DNA from: Actinomycetes bacterium
Lineage (GTDB): Bacteria > Actinomycetota > Actinomycetes > Mycobacteriales > Mycobacteriaceae
Length of the DNA: 18,665 bases
Assembly: GCA_023388385.1 (NCBI GenBank)
Contig: JAEWGK010000191.1
Span: forward strand, 1-18,665
Reading direction: 5' to 3'
Both the position numbers and the translations under genes were made by a program. This document shows, in pieces, positions 1 to 6,746 of this stretch; position 1 is the first letter of the stretch, and every line of letters begins with the position of its first letter. Below the pieces are notes generated by a model. That model searched no databases, was not told where the DNA came from, and saw only the letters and a program-made list of their open reading frames with translations.

Positions 1-24
1 TCGTGCGCTTCCGCCCCGGCCCGC

Positions 25-1047
25 CTACGCGATCTCGATGCGCGCGCCGAGGTGCTCCGCGTGCTCGAGCTGCGCGATCCAGCCGCGGTCACCTGGGCGG
101 ATGCGGATGGTCGGGCGGTGCGACAGCGCGACGCCGCCCGGGGCCTCGCGGGTGCCGGAGCGGGCCTCGTAGCGCTGGCGGCTGATGTGGCCGGCCTCGA
201 CGAGCTTGTCGACGGAGCCGTTGACGGCCAGCTCCTCCCGGGCGGAGGCCAGCAGCTTCAGCGCCTCGTCGAGGGCGTCGAGGACGGCCGCGGAGTTGTT
301 CTCGCACATCGCGCGGACCAGGTGCGGGGCGGTGCCGGCGACGCGGGTGCCGTCGCGGAAGGAGCCGGCGGCCAGCGACAGGGTCAGCACGCCGCCGGAG
401 TCGCCGACGACGGCCAGCGCCTCCGCCAGCAGGTGCGGCAGATGGGAGATGCGCGCCACGGCGCGGTCGTGGTGGCGGGCGCGGGCGGCGATGACCTCCG
501 AGCCGACGGCGACGCCGAGCTCCACGACGGCGCGGAACACGGCCCGCCATTCGGGGGAGGTCTTGCGGCCGGCGCGGCGCTCGTCGTCGGCGTGGTCGTA
601 GCAGACGACCCACGGGGCGCCGTCGAACAGGCCGGTGAACGTGGCGTCCCAGCCGGACTCCGCGGTACCCGCCATCGGGTGGGCGCCGACGTAGCGCTCC
701 TGCATGCCGCGGGCGAGGATCTCGTCGTAGACGGCCTGCTTCACGCTGACGACGTCGGTGAGGCCGCACGTCGGCGCGAACTCCTTGACGGCGTCGAGCA
801 TCGCGGGCACGGCGGGCATGGGCACGCCGATGACGACGAGCGCGCCCTCCTCCTCCGCGCGCCGCAGCGTGGCGACGAGGTCGTCGGAGACGTCGAAGCC
901 CTCCTGCGCCGCGCGGTTGACCGCGCCGGAGGAGCGGTTCCAGCCGAAGACGGTCCCGCCGGCCGCCGCGACGTCGCGCATGAGACAGCCGCCGATGAGT
1001 CCCAGGCCGAGGATGCAGGTCGGGGTCGAGGGCGCGTGAGTGCTCAT
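25..1047 (-). CDS. tyrA: Prephenate/arogenate dehydrogenase (TyrA)
   Basis: Complete 340-residue cytosolic enzyme that oxidatively decarboxylates prephenate or, as is known for coryneform bacteria, L-arogenate in tyrosine synthesis. The Rossmann dinucleotide motif GLGLIGG is at residues 14-20. The family motif HPMAG is at 123-127 and is followed by TAESG. The SHLPH segment (H202, H205) lies in the helical dimerisation domain that builds the active site. A short C-terminal segment after about residue 305 resembles the tail I recall in other actinobacterial TyrA proteins; no clear ACT domain is visible. The ATG at 1047 is 6 nt after a weak -10-like CATGCT (reverse complement of 1054-1059), so the mRNA may be leaderless. 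It is divergent from the tadA pair, as I recall for Rv3754 in mycobacteria. Substrate preference (arogenate or prephenate) is inferred from the taxon, not from residues. Confidence 0.93.
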   Translation of the reverse strand: MSTHAPSTPTCILGLGLIGGCLMRDVAAAGGTVFGWNRSSGAVNRAAQEGFDVSDDLVATLRRAEEEGALVVIGVPMPAVPAMLDAVKEFAPTCGLTDVVSVKQAVYDEILARGMQERYVGAHPMAGTAESGWDATFTGLFDGAPWVVCYDHADDERRAGRKTSPEWRAVFRAVVELGVAVGSEVIAARARHHDRAVARISHLPHLLAEALAVVGDSGGVLTLSLAAGSFRDGTRVAGTAPHLVRAMCENNSAAVLDALDEALKLLASAREELAVNGSVDKLVEAGHISRQRYEARSGTREAPGGVALSHRPTIRIRPGDRGWIAQLEHAEHLGARIEIA

Positions 1048-1071
1048 CTGCCAAGCATGGCACAGCCGCGC

Positions 1072-1077
1072 TAACGT
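1072..1077 (+). promoter_or_regulatory. -10 box (TAACGT) of a leaderless transcript
   Basis: TAACGT ends 8 nt before the ATG at 1086, which puts the predicted transcription start on or within a base or two of the start codon. No Shine-Dalgarno sequence precedes the ATG. A TTG at 1077, in frame upstream, would lie inside the box and is therefore unlikely to be the start. Confidence 0.6.
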
Positions 1078-1085
1078 TGTGCGGC

Positions 1086-1616
1086 ATGAACGACGACTTC
1101 GGGGATGACCGCGACGACGACCGCTCCTACGCCGTCGCCGTGGCGCTCGGCGACGCTGGCTGGACCGTCTCCGAGCTGCCCGACGAGGCCCTCGACGACC
1201 TGGACGTGGCGGTGTCGGCGACCCGTCGGCTGCGGGCCGAGCGGGCGTCCTTCGCCATGCTCAACGTCGACGACGACTACTTCATCCTGCTGCGCCCCGT
1301 CCCCGGCGCCGTCCGCGCGGTGCTGTCCGACGCGACCGCCGCGGTGACCGACGACATCGCCGCCGACGTCCTGGACGAGATCGACGTCGACGCCCCGGAC
1401 ATCGACGAGGATGAGCTCGACGACATCGACGCGTGGCCGGAGGGCGACCTGGCGCTGCTGGCCGACGTCGGCATGCCGGAGGACATGCTCGCCGTCATCT
1501 GCGAGGACCAGTCGCTGTGGGCGTGCGAGCAGCTCCACGCCATCGCCGATCACCTGGGCTTCGCCGACGAGCTGGCGGAGGTCACCGGCGTGGACGTCGA
1601 CGACCTCGACGGCTGA
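1086..1616 (+). CDS. tRNA adenosine deaminase-associated acidic protein
   Basis: A 176-residue, strongly acidic protein with Asp/Glu-rich stretches near the N-terminus and around residues 85-120. It has no signal peptide or membrane segment. Its identity rests mainly on position: actinobacteria commonly carry a protein of this size and character directly before tadA, annotated as tRNA adenosine deaminase-associated protein (I recall Rv3753c in M. tuberculosis). No catalytic motif is recognisable and its biochemical role is unknown. Its stop codon overlaps the tadA start as TGATG (1614-1618), so the two are probably translationally coupled and made in similar amounts, which would suit a partner or regulator of TadA. 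The ATG at 1086 is preferred over the in-frame TTG at 1077 because a -10 box predicts a leaderless mRNA starting at the ATG. Confidence 0.8.
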   Translation: MNDDFGDDRDDDRSYAVAVALGDAGWTVSELPDEALDDLDVAVSATRRLRAERASFAMLNVDDDYFILLRPVPGAVRAVLSDATAAVTDDIAADVLDEIDVDAPDIDEDELDDIDAWPEGDLALLADVGMPEDMLAVICEDQSLWACEQLHAIADHLGFADELAEVTGVDVDDLDG

Positions 1617-2140
1617 TGGGTGCGGGGGAGCCGGCCGGCGCGTCCGCCGCGGGAGCATCCGCCCGCGCGCTGCCGGTCCAGGCGCGGGTCGCGGCTGACG
1701 AGGCGTGGATGCGCCGTGCCATGGCCGTCGCCGCGCGCACGCCGGAGGGGGACGTGCCGGTCGGTGCCGTCGTCGTCGACGCGGACGGCCGGGTGCTGGC
1801 GGAGGCCGCCAACCGTCGCGAGGCCGACGCCGACCCGATGGCCCACGCGGAGGTCCTGGCCATCCGGGAGGCCGCCCTCGCCCACGGCGACGGCTGGCGC
1901 CTGGAGGACTGCACCCTCTACGTCACCCTCGAACCCTGCGTCATGTGCGCCGGCGCCGCCGTGATGGCGCGCGTGGGGCGCATCGTCTTCGGCGCGTGGT
2001 CCCCGAAAACGGGGGCGTGCGGCTCCATCGCCGACGTCGTCCGCGACCCGGCGCACCCCTTCACTCCCGAGGTGGCCGGCGGGGTGCTGGCCGGCGAGTG
2101 CGCCGGCCTCCTGCCGGCGTTCTTCGGCCGCCGACGCTGA
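1616..2140 (+). CDS. tadA: tRNA-specific adenosine deaminase TadA
   Basis: A 174-residue zinc-dependent deaminase that converts A34 to inosine in the anticodon of tRNA-Arg(ACG), enabling wobble decoding of CGN codons. The cytidine/deoxycytidylate deaminase signature is complete: HAE at 77-79 (zinc ligand His and proton-shuttle Glu) and PCVMC at 107-111 (two zinc-ligand Cys). The helix after the second motif (AGAAVMARVGRIVFGA) is typical of TadA. About 27 Ala-rich residues precede the conserved domain. The ATG was chosen because it overlaps the upstream stop as TGATG; a later internal start cannot be excluded. A guanine or cytosine deaminase is the main alternative, but the PCVMC context and the neighbouring partner gene favour TadA. 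Confidence 0.92.
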   Translation: MGAGEPAGASAAGASARALPVQARVAADEAWMRRAMAVAARTPEGDVPVGAVVVDADGRVLAEAANRREADADPMAHAEVLAIREAALAHGDGWRLEDCTLYVTLEPCVMCAGAAVMARVGRIVFGAWSPKTGACGSIADVVRDPAHPFTPEVAGGVLAGECAGLLPAFFGRRR

Positions 2141-2226
2141 CGGGGCGCGGTGGGCGTCCGTCACGATCCGGCATCGGCCGGGGATCGGTTGGGTGGCCGA
2201 CTGTGGCGCCCCGTGCGGGACGGGGC

Positions 2227-2261
2227 TAGCGTGGAGGCGATAGCACTTCCAACGAAAGGGG
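2227..2261 (+). promoter_or_regulatory. Promoter -10 and ribosome binding site of the CsbD-like gene
   Basis: TAGCGT at 2227-2232 is a corynebacterial-type -10 box. AAAGGGG at 2255-2261 is a Shine-Dalgarno sequence 6 nt before the ATG at 2268. This gene, unlike several neighbours, therefore has a true leader of about 30 nt. I could not see a convincing -35, or a clear alternative-sigma signature, in the 2160-2220 stretch. Confidence 0.5.
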
Positions 2262-2267
2262 CACCAC

Positions 2268-2459
2268 ATGAGCGACATTCAGAACAAGGCCGAGGAGCTG
2301 GGCGGCAAGGCCAAGGAGGCCGCCGGCGAGGCCACCGGTAACGACGACCTGCAGAACGAGGGCAAGGGCGATCAGCTCAAGTCCCAGATCAAGCAGGGCG
2401 TCGAGGATGTCAAGGACAAGGCCACCGAGGCCCTCGGCAAGCTGAAGGGCGACGCGTAG
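2268..2459 (+). CDS. CsbD-family stress-response protein
   Basis: A 63-residue, highly hydrophilic protein rich in Lys, Glu, Gly and Ala. It follows the CsbD pattern: an N-terminal NKAEELGGKAKEAAGEATGN-type segment, then N-x-EGKGDQLK and a C-terminal amphipathic, Lys/Glu-rich stretch. In Bacillus CsbD belongs to the general stress regulon; its molecular function is unknown, and disordered protectant roles have been proposed. The gene is monocistronic: it has its own -10 box and Shine-Dalgarno sequence and is followed by a strong hairpin. The family call is secure from composition and repeats. Regulation by a stress sigma factor is inferred from the family only. Confidence 0.9.
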   Translation: MSDIQNKAEELGGKAKEAAGEATGNDDLQNEGKGDQLKSQIKQGVEDVKDKATEALGKLKGDA

Positions 2460-2475
2460 TCCCCTTCCCGATGAC

Positions 2476-2514
2476 GCGCCCCCGCACGACGGCTCCGGCC
2501 GTCGGCGGGGGCGC
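2476..2514 (+). terminator. Strong hairpin after the CsbD-like gene
   Basis: The 10-bp perfect stem GCGCCCCCGC (2476-2485) / GCGGGGGCGC (2505-2514) continues, past a bulged A at 2486, into CGACGG (2487-2492) / CCGTCG (2499-2504), giving about 16-17 bp. It starts 16 nt after the stop codon. There is no T-tract, so it is an actinobacterial-type hairpin terminator or 3' stabiliser rather than a canonical intrinsic terminator. Confidence 0.6.
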
Positions 2515-2536
2515 CGCCATGTCCGGGCCAGGGGAT

Positions 2537-2566
2537 TTGTCCGCGCAGACGGGCGTTCGGTAGTCT
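2537..2566 (+). promoter_or_regulatory. Promoter of tRNA-Ser(CGA)
   Basis: The -35-like TTGTCC (2537-2542) and -10 TAGTCT (2561-2566) are separated by 18 nt. The -10 ends 7 nt before the mature tRNA 5' base (2574), so the predicted start is essentially the first tRNA nucleotide. The sequence around the -35, GGCCAGGGGATTTGTCCG, is nearly repeated before the second tRNA-Ser gene. Confidence 0.6.
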
Positions 2567-2573
2567 CACCGGC

Positions 2574-2660
2574 GGTGGCGTGTCCGAGCGGCCGAAGGTG
2601 CTCGCCTCGAAAGCGAGTGTTGGGTAATACCAACCGAGGGTTCAAATCCCTCCGCCACCG
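2574..2660 (+). tRNA. tRNA-Ser(CGA)
   Basis: An 87-nt class II tRNA. Acceptor stem GGTGGCG/CGCCACC with the serine discriminator G73. Anticodon stem CTCGC/GCGAG with loop CTCGAAA, giving anticodon CGA, which reads UCG. Long variable arm with stem TTGG/CCAA. T arm GAGGG-TTCAAAT-CCCTC. The 3' CCA is not encoded (CAG follows), so it must be added after transcription. In a high-GC genome UCG is expected to be a common serine codon. Confidence 0.96.
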
Positions 2661-2668
2661 CAGCGGCA

Positions 2669-2709
2669 GGGGCCGGCATCCCAGACGGGATGCCGGCCCC
2701 GCTTTCTCG
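2669..2709 (+). terminator. Rho-independent terminator of tRNA-Ser(CGA)
   Basis: A 14-bp perfect stem, GGGGCCGGCATCCC (2669-2682) / GGGATGCCGGCCCC (2687-2700), with a 4-nt loop AGAC and a following T-rich tail GCTTTCTCG. It lies 8 nt after the tRNA and isolates it from the transporter gene. Confidence 0.85.
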
Positions 2710-2762
2710 TTGCGGCACGGGCGCCGGGCGATTGCACGGCGAGGGCGATGCCGGTCGTTCCG

Positions 2763-2768
2763 TAGGGT
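2763..2768 (+). promoter_or_regulatory. Candidate -10 box of the MmpL gene
   Basis: TAGGGT lies 61 nt before the MmpL start, so this transcript would have a leader of about 55 nt. The ribosome binding site GGAGGAAGGGG is at 2812-2822. No well-placed -35 is visible. Confidence 0.4.
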
Positions 2769-2829
2769 GGAGGGGACAGGCACGCCGTCCGGGCCCCGCC
2801 CGGGGCGACGCGGAGGAAGGGGAGTCGTC

Positions 2830-5406
2830 ATGGCGAAGGCGTTGTTCGCGCTCGGCCGCTGGTCCTACCTGAACAAATGGAAGGTCATCGTCGCGTGGAC
2901 GATCATCCTCGCGGGCCTCGGCGGCTCGGCCGCCGTCTTCCAGAAGGGCTTCTCGGATCAGTTCGCCATCCCCGACGCCCCGTCGACCGAGGCGTCGGAG
3001 CTGCTGGACCGCTCCTTCCCGGGCCAGCCCAACCCCATCGCGCAGATGATGGTCACCGTCGTCTTCCGCGCGCCGGAGGGCCAGACGCTCGCGGACCCGG
3101 CGAACAAGGCGGCCGTCGACCGCGTCGTCGGCGCCATCAAGGACGACGTCGGGCAGATGGGGTCCACCCTGCAGCTGGCCAACCCCGTCGACGTGGCACC
3201 CGAGATGACGAAGGCCATCGTCGGCGCATCGACCGACATGGGGATGCCGCGCGACGTCGCGGAACGGGACGCCCGGTACCTGTCCGTCCTGTCGGAGGAC
3301 GGGCGCACCGGCACCGCGTCCTTCACCTTCGACATCGCCGCGCCCGCGGAGCTGACGCCGGAGAACCGGCAGGCGGTGCTCGACGCGATGCAGCTCGGCC
3401 GCGACGCGGGCCTCGACGTCGAGGCGATGGGCCCTGGCTTCATGGATGCCGTGGAGATCACGGCGCTGTCGGAGATCATCGGCGTCGTCGTCGCGTTCAT
3501 CGTGCTCATCGTGACGTTCGGCTCGCTCGTCGCGGCCGGCATGCCGCTGCTCACCGCCATCGTCGGCGTGGCCGTCGGCGCCCTGGGCGTCGTGCTGCTC
3601 ACCGCCTTCGCGGAGCTGAACACCGTCACCCCGGTCCTCGCGGTCATGATCGGCCTGGCCGTCGGCATCGACTACGCCCTGTTCATCATGGCGCGCTACC
3701 GCGCGGAACTGGGCGCCGGCATCTCCCGGCCGGACGCGATGGGCCTGGCCACCGGCACCGCCGGCTCGTCGGTCGTCTTCGCCGGCGCGACGGTGCTCAT
3801 CGCCCTGGCGGCGCTCGTCGTCGCCCGCATCCCGTTCCTGTCGTGGATGGGCGTCTCCGCCGCGGCGACCGTCGCCGTGGCGGTGCTGATCTCCCTGACG
3901 CTGCTGCCGGCCATCCTGGCCCTCGTCGGGCGGAGGGCGTTCGGCGGGGCCATCCCCGGCATCGCCGGCAACCCCCTGAAGGGCCGCCGCCGCCCGCTGC
4001 CGCGGGGCAGGACCGCGGGCCGGCGGTGGGTCGAGACCGTCCATCGCGTCCCCGGCCTGTTCCTCGCCGCCGTCGTCATCGGGCTGCTCGCGCTCGCCTT
4101 CCCCGCGAAGGACCTGCAGCTGGCGCTGCCGTCGGACTCCACCGCGAACCTGGACACCACCCAGCGCAAGGCCGTGGAGATGATCGCCGAAGGCTTCGGC
4201 CCCGGCCGCAACGCCCAGATGATCGCCGTCGTCAACGCCGAGGACGTCGACGCGGACTCGCCCGCCCTGCAGCCGCTCGTCGGCGCGATGGAGGGCATGG
4301 GCATCGACCCGGACGAGGCCGCCCCGATGGCCGCGTTCGTCGACGTCCTGGACGCGCTGAAGAACAACGTCGACGTCGCCCACGTCCAGATCGTCGGCCT
4401 CAACGAGGCCGGCACGGCGGCGCAGCTGATGATCACGCCGGCGACGGGTCCGCTCGACCCGCGGACATCCCAGATGCTCATGGCCGTCCGCGATCAGCTG
4501 GACGTCATCGCCGCGGAGACGGGCGTCACGACGGGCGTCACGGGCCTCGTGCCCATCGAGATGGACGTCACCCAGCAGCTCTCCGACGTCATGCCGCTCT
4601 ACCTCGGCATCGTCGTCGGCCTGGCCATCATCCTGCTGCTGCTGGTGTTCCGCTCCATCGTGGTGCCGCTGACCGCCGGCCTGGGCTTCCTGCTGTCCGT
4701 CGGCGCCGCGTTCGGCGTGACCGTCCTGGTGTGGCAGCAGGGCTTCGGCGGGTTCATCGGCACCCCGGGTCCGCTGGTGTCCTTCATGCCGATCTTCCTC
4801 ATCGGCGTCACCTTCGGGCTTGCCATGGATTACCAGGTCTTCCTCGTCTCCCGGATGCGCGAGCACTACACGCACAGCGGTGGCCGGCGGAGCGCGTCGT
4901 CACGGTTCAACGCGGTGGAGGAGTCCATCGTCGAGGGTTTCTCCCACGGCGCCCGCGTGGTCACCGCCGCGGCGCTCATCATGATCATCGTCTTCTTCGC
5001 GTTCATGGGGCAGCCACTGCCGTTCGTGAAGGTCTTCGGCTTCGCGATGGGCGCGATGGTGCTGTTCGACGCGTTCCTCATTCGCATGACGCTCATCCCC
5101 GCCTCGATGTTCCTGCTGGGCCGTGCCACGTGGTGGCTGCCCCGCTGGCTGGACCGCATCCTGCCGTCCGTCGACGTCGAGGGCGAGGCCCTGGCGGACC
5201 GCCGCCGCGAGCTCGTGCGGCAGACCCGGGAGGAGCGGCGGCAGGCGCGTGACGACGGCGCCCCGGTCGCCGCCGGCGATTCGGATTCCGGCTCCGCCGC
5301 GGGCGATAATGCCCCGGACCATGACAACCGAGCCCACGTCCGGGACGGCGCCCGCCACTGCGGCGGCCGCCGCCGCGGGCCGGGCAGCAGGGAGAGCCGC
5401 CGATGA
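2830..5406 (+). CDS. MmpL/RND-family lipid or drug exporter
   Basis: A complete 858-residue inner-membrane proton-driven transporter. It has the two-fold RND plan: TM1 at about 18-37, a periplasmic porter domain at about 40-205, a helix bundle from about 210-370, then TM7 at about 408-424, a second porter domain and a second bundle ending near residue 780. The paired Asp-Tyr of the MmpL proton relay are present: GIDY (D281-Y282) and AMDY (D667-Y668), the latter in the context AMDYQVFLVSRM. Corynebacterial and mycobacterial relatives export trehalose-mycolate and other envelope lipids; the substrate here is unknown. The Arg/Asp-rich C-terminal tail of about 70 residues is low complexity. The ATG at 2830 was chosen because a GGAGG-type site precedes it and the conserved N-terminus starts there. 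The stop overlaps the tgt start (ATGA, 5403-5406). A 12-bp tandem duplication at 4519-4542 encodes TGVT twice. Confidence 0.9.
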   Translation: MAKALFALGRWSYLNKWKVIVAWTIILAGLGGSAAVFQKGFSDQFAIPDAPSTEASELLDRSFPGQPNPIAQMMVTVVFRAPEGQTLADPANKAAVDRVVGAIKDDVGQMGSTLQLANPVDVAPEMTKAIVGASTDMGMPRDVAERDARYLSVLSEDGRTGTASFTFDIAAPAELTPENRQAVLDAMQLGRDAGLDVEAMGPGFMDAVEITALSEIIGVVVAFIVLIVTFGSLVAAGMPLLTAIVGVAVGALGVVLLTAFAELNTVTPVLAVMIGLAVGIDYALFIMARYRAELGAGISRPDAMGLATGTAGSSVVFAGATVLIALAALVVARIPFLSWMGVSAAATVAVAVLISLTLLPAILALVGRRAFGGAIPGIAGNPLKGRRRPLPRGRTAGRRWVETVHRVPGLFLAAVVIGLLALAFPAKDLQLALPSDSTANLDTTQRKAVEMIAEGFGPGRNAQMIAVVNAEDVDADSPALQPLVGAMEGMGIDPDEAAPMAAFVDVLDALKNNVDVAHVQIVGLNEAGTAAQLMITPATGPLDPRTSQMLMAVRDQLDVIAAETGVTTGVTGLVPIEMDVTQQLSDVMPLYLGIVVGLAIILLLLVFRSIVVPLTAGLGFLLSVGAAFGVTVLVWQQGFGGFIGTPGPLVSFMPIFLIGVTFGLAMDYQVFLVSRMREHYTHSGGRRSASSRFNAVEESIVEGFSHGARVVTAAALIMIIVFFAFMGQPLPFVKVFGFAMGAMVLFDAFLIRMTLIPASMFLLGRATWWLPRWLDRILPSVDVEGEALADRRRELVRQTREERRQARDDGAPVAAGDSDSGSAAGDNAPDHDNRAHVRDGARHCGGRRRGPGSRESRR
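5305..5310 (+). promoter_or_regulatory. Possible internal promoter for tgt (GATAAT)
   Basis: GATAAT, one mismatch from TATAAT, lies in the low-complexity tail of the MmpL gene about 92 nt before the tgt start. It would give tgt a transcript independent of the transporter. No -35 is convincing, and a single hexamer in coding DNA is weak evidence. Confidence 0.3.
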
Positions 5407-6746
5407 CCGACCAGAACACGGGCGCCGGGGAGCCGTCGTCACGCGACGGCCGCCGCACATCCGACCCCGCGGTGGGCGACCCGGCGGCGACCGGCTTCGC
5501 CGTCGTCGCGCGCGACGACGCGGCGCCGAAGGCCCGCGCGGGCGTGCTGACGACGCCGCATGGGGATGTCGCCACGCCGGCGTTCATCCCCGTCGGCACG
5601 AAGGCGACGGTGAAGACGCTGACGCCGGAGCAGATCCGCGGCACGGGCGCCCAGGCGGTGCTGGCGAACGCGTACCACCTGTACCTGCAGCCCGGCGACG
5701 GCATCGTGGACGAGGCCGGCGGCCTGTCCCGGTTCATGAACTGGAACGGGCCGACGTTCACCGACTCCGGCGGATTCCAGGTGATGAGCCTCGGCGTCGG
5801 GTTCCGCAAGACCCTGGCGATGGACGTCACGGGCCTGCAGAACGACGACGTCGTCGCGCCGGGCAAGCAGCGCAACGCCTTCGTCGACGAGGACGGGGTG
5901 ACGTTCCGCTCCCACATCGACGGCTCGGAGCACCGCTTCACACCCGAGGTGTCGATGGGCATCCAGCACAACCTCGGCGCCGACGTCATCTTCGCCTTCG
6001 ATGAGCTGACGACGCTGATGAACACCCGTCCGTACCAGGAGGACTCCGTCGAGCGCACCCGGAGGTGGGCGCAGCGGTGCCTCGAGGAGCACAACCGGCT
6101 CACCGACGCGCGCCCCGCACTGCCGCGCCAGCAGCTCTTCGGCGTCGTGCAGGGCGCGCAGTACGAGGACCTGCGGCGCTCCGCCGCCCGCGGCCTCGTG
6201 GAGCTGTCCGGCCGCTTCGAGGCGGAGGGCCGCCTGGGCTTCGCCGGCTACGGCGTCGGCGGGGCGCTGGAGAAGCGGAACCTGGGCGAGATCGTCGGCT
6301 GGGTCACGGACGAGCTGCCGGAGGACCGGCCGCGGCACCTGCTCGGCATCTCCGAGCCGGACGACGTCTTCGCCGGCGTCGCGGCGGGTGCCGACACCTT
6401 CGACTGCGTCGCGCCGACGCGCCTGGCCCGCCGCGGCGGGGTCTACACCCGCGACGGGCGCATCACGCTGACGAACGCCCGGTTCAAGCGGGACTTCGGG
6501 CCCATCGACCCGGAGACGCCGTCGTACGCGTCGCTCAACTACTCCCGCGCCTACCTGCACCATCTGCTGAAGGCGAAGGAGTATCTGGCGGGCACGCTGT
6601 GCACCATCCACAACGTGTTCTTCATGGTGAAGCTCGTCGACGACATCCGCGCGGCCATCGTGGCCGGGGATTTCGAGGCGTTCCGGGACGAGTTCCTGGG
6701 CCGCTACTACGCGGGCGAGGCCGCCCGGCGGGCCCGGGCGAACTAG
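5403..6746 (+). CDS. tgt: tRNA-guanine transglycosylase, zinc site degenerate
   Basis: A 447-residue enzyme that exchanges G34 of GUN-anticodon tRNAs for a 7-deazaguanine (preQ1 or queuine). Catalytic features are intact: TDSGGFQ with general acid/base D121, FDE with D200, VVQG with Q250, and FDCVAPTR with nucleophile D334. Two departures stand out. The zinc motif CxCxxC before YSRAYLHHL reads T372-P-S374-Y-A-S377; only H403 remains, with a Cys at position 400. The recognition loop, GGLAVGE in E. coli, is GGALEKR (286-292), and the Cys after the FDE-type motif is L202. An insert of about 20 residues lies around 143-165. About 34 extra N-terminal residues precede the family start. The ATG overlaps the MmpL stop (ATGA), with GGGAG at 5390-5394 as ribosome binding site. 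The stop codon shares CTAG with the convergent yhhQ. The family is certain; metal status and substrate are open. Confidence 0.93.
   Translation: [447 protein letters not shown]

Noticed and set aside
2574..2830. tRNA-Ser(CGA) as a phage or island attachment site
   Set aside because: No integrase, no repeat of the tRNA 3' end in the window, and ordinary core genes on both sides.
4519..4542. Tandem 12-bp duplication ACGGGCGTCACG in the MmpL gene
   Set aside because: In frame, encodes TGVT-TGVT in a periplasmic loop; probably neutral slippage and not a regulatory repeat.
2566..4875. 769-codon minus-strand frame opposite the MmpL gene
   Set aside because: Shadow of the transporter: low-complexity, Asp/Gly/Arg-rich translation, no start signals, and it also crosses tRNA-Ser(CGA).
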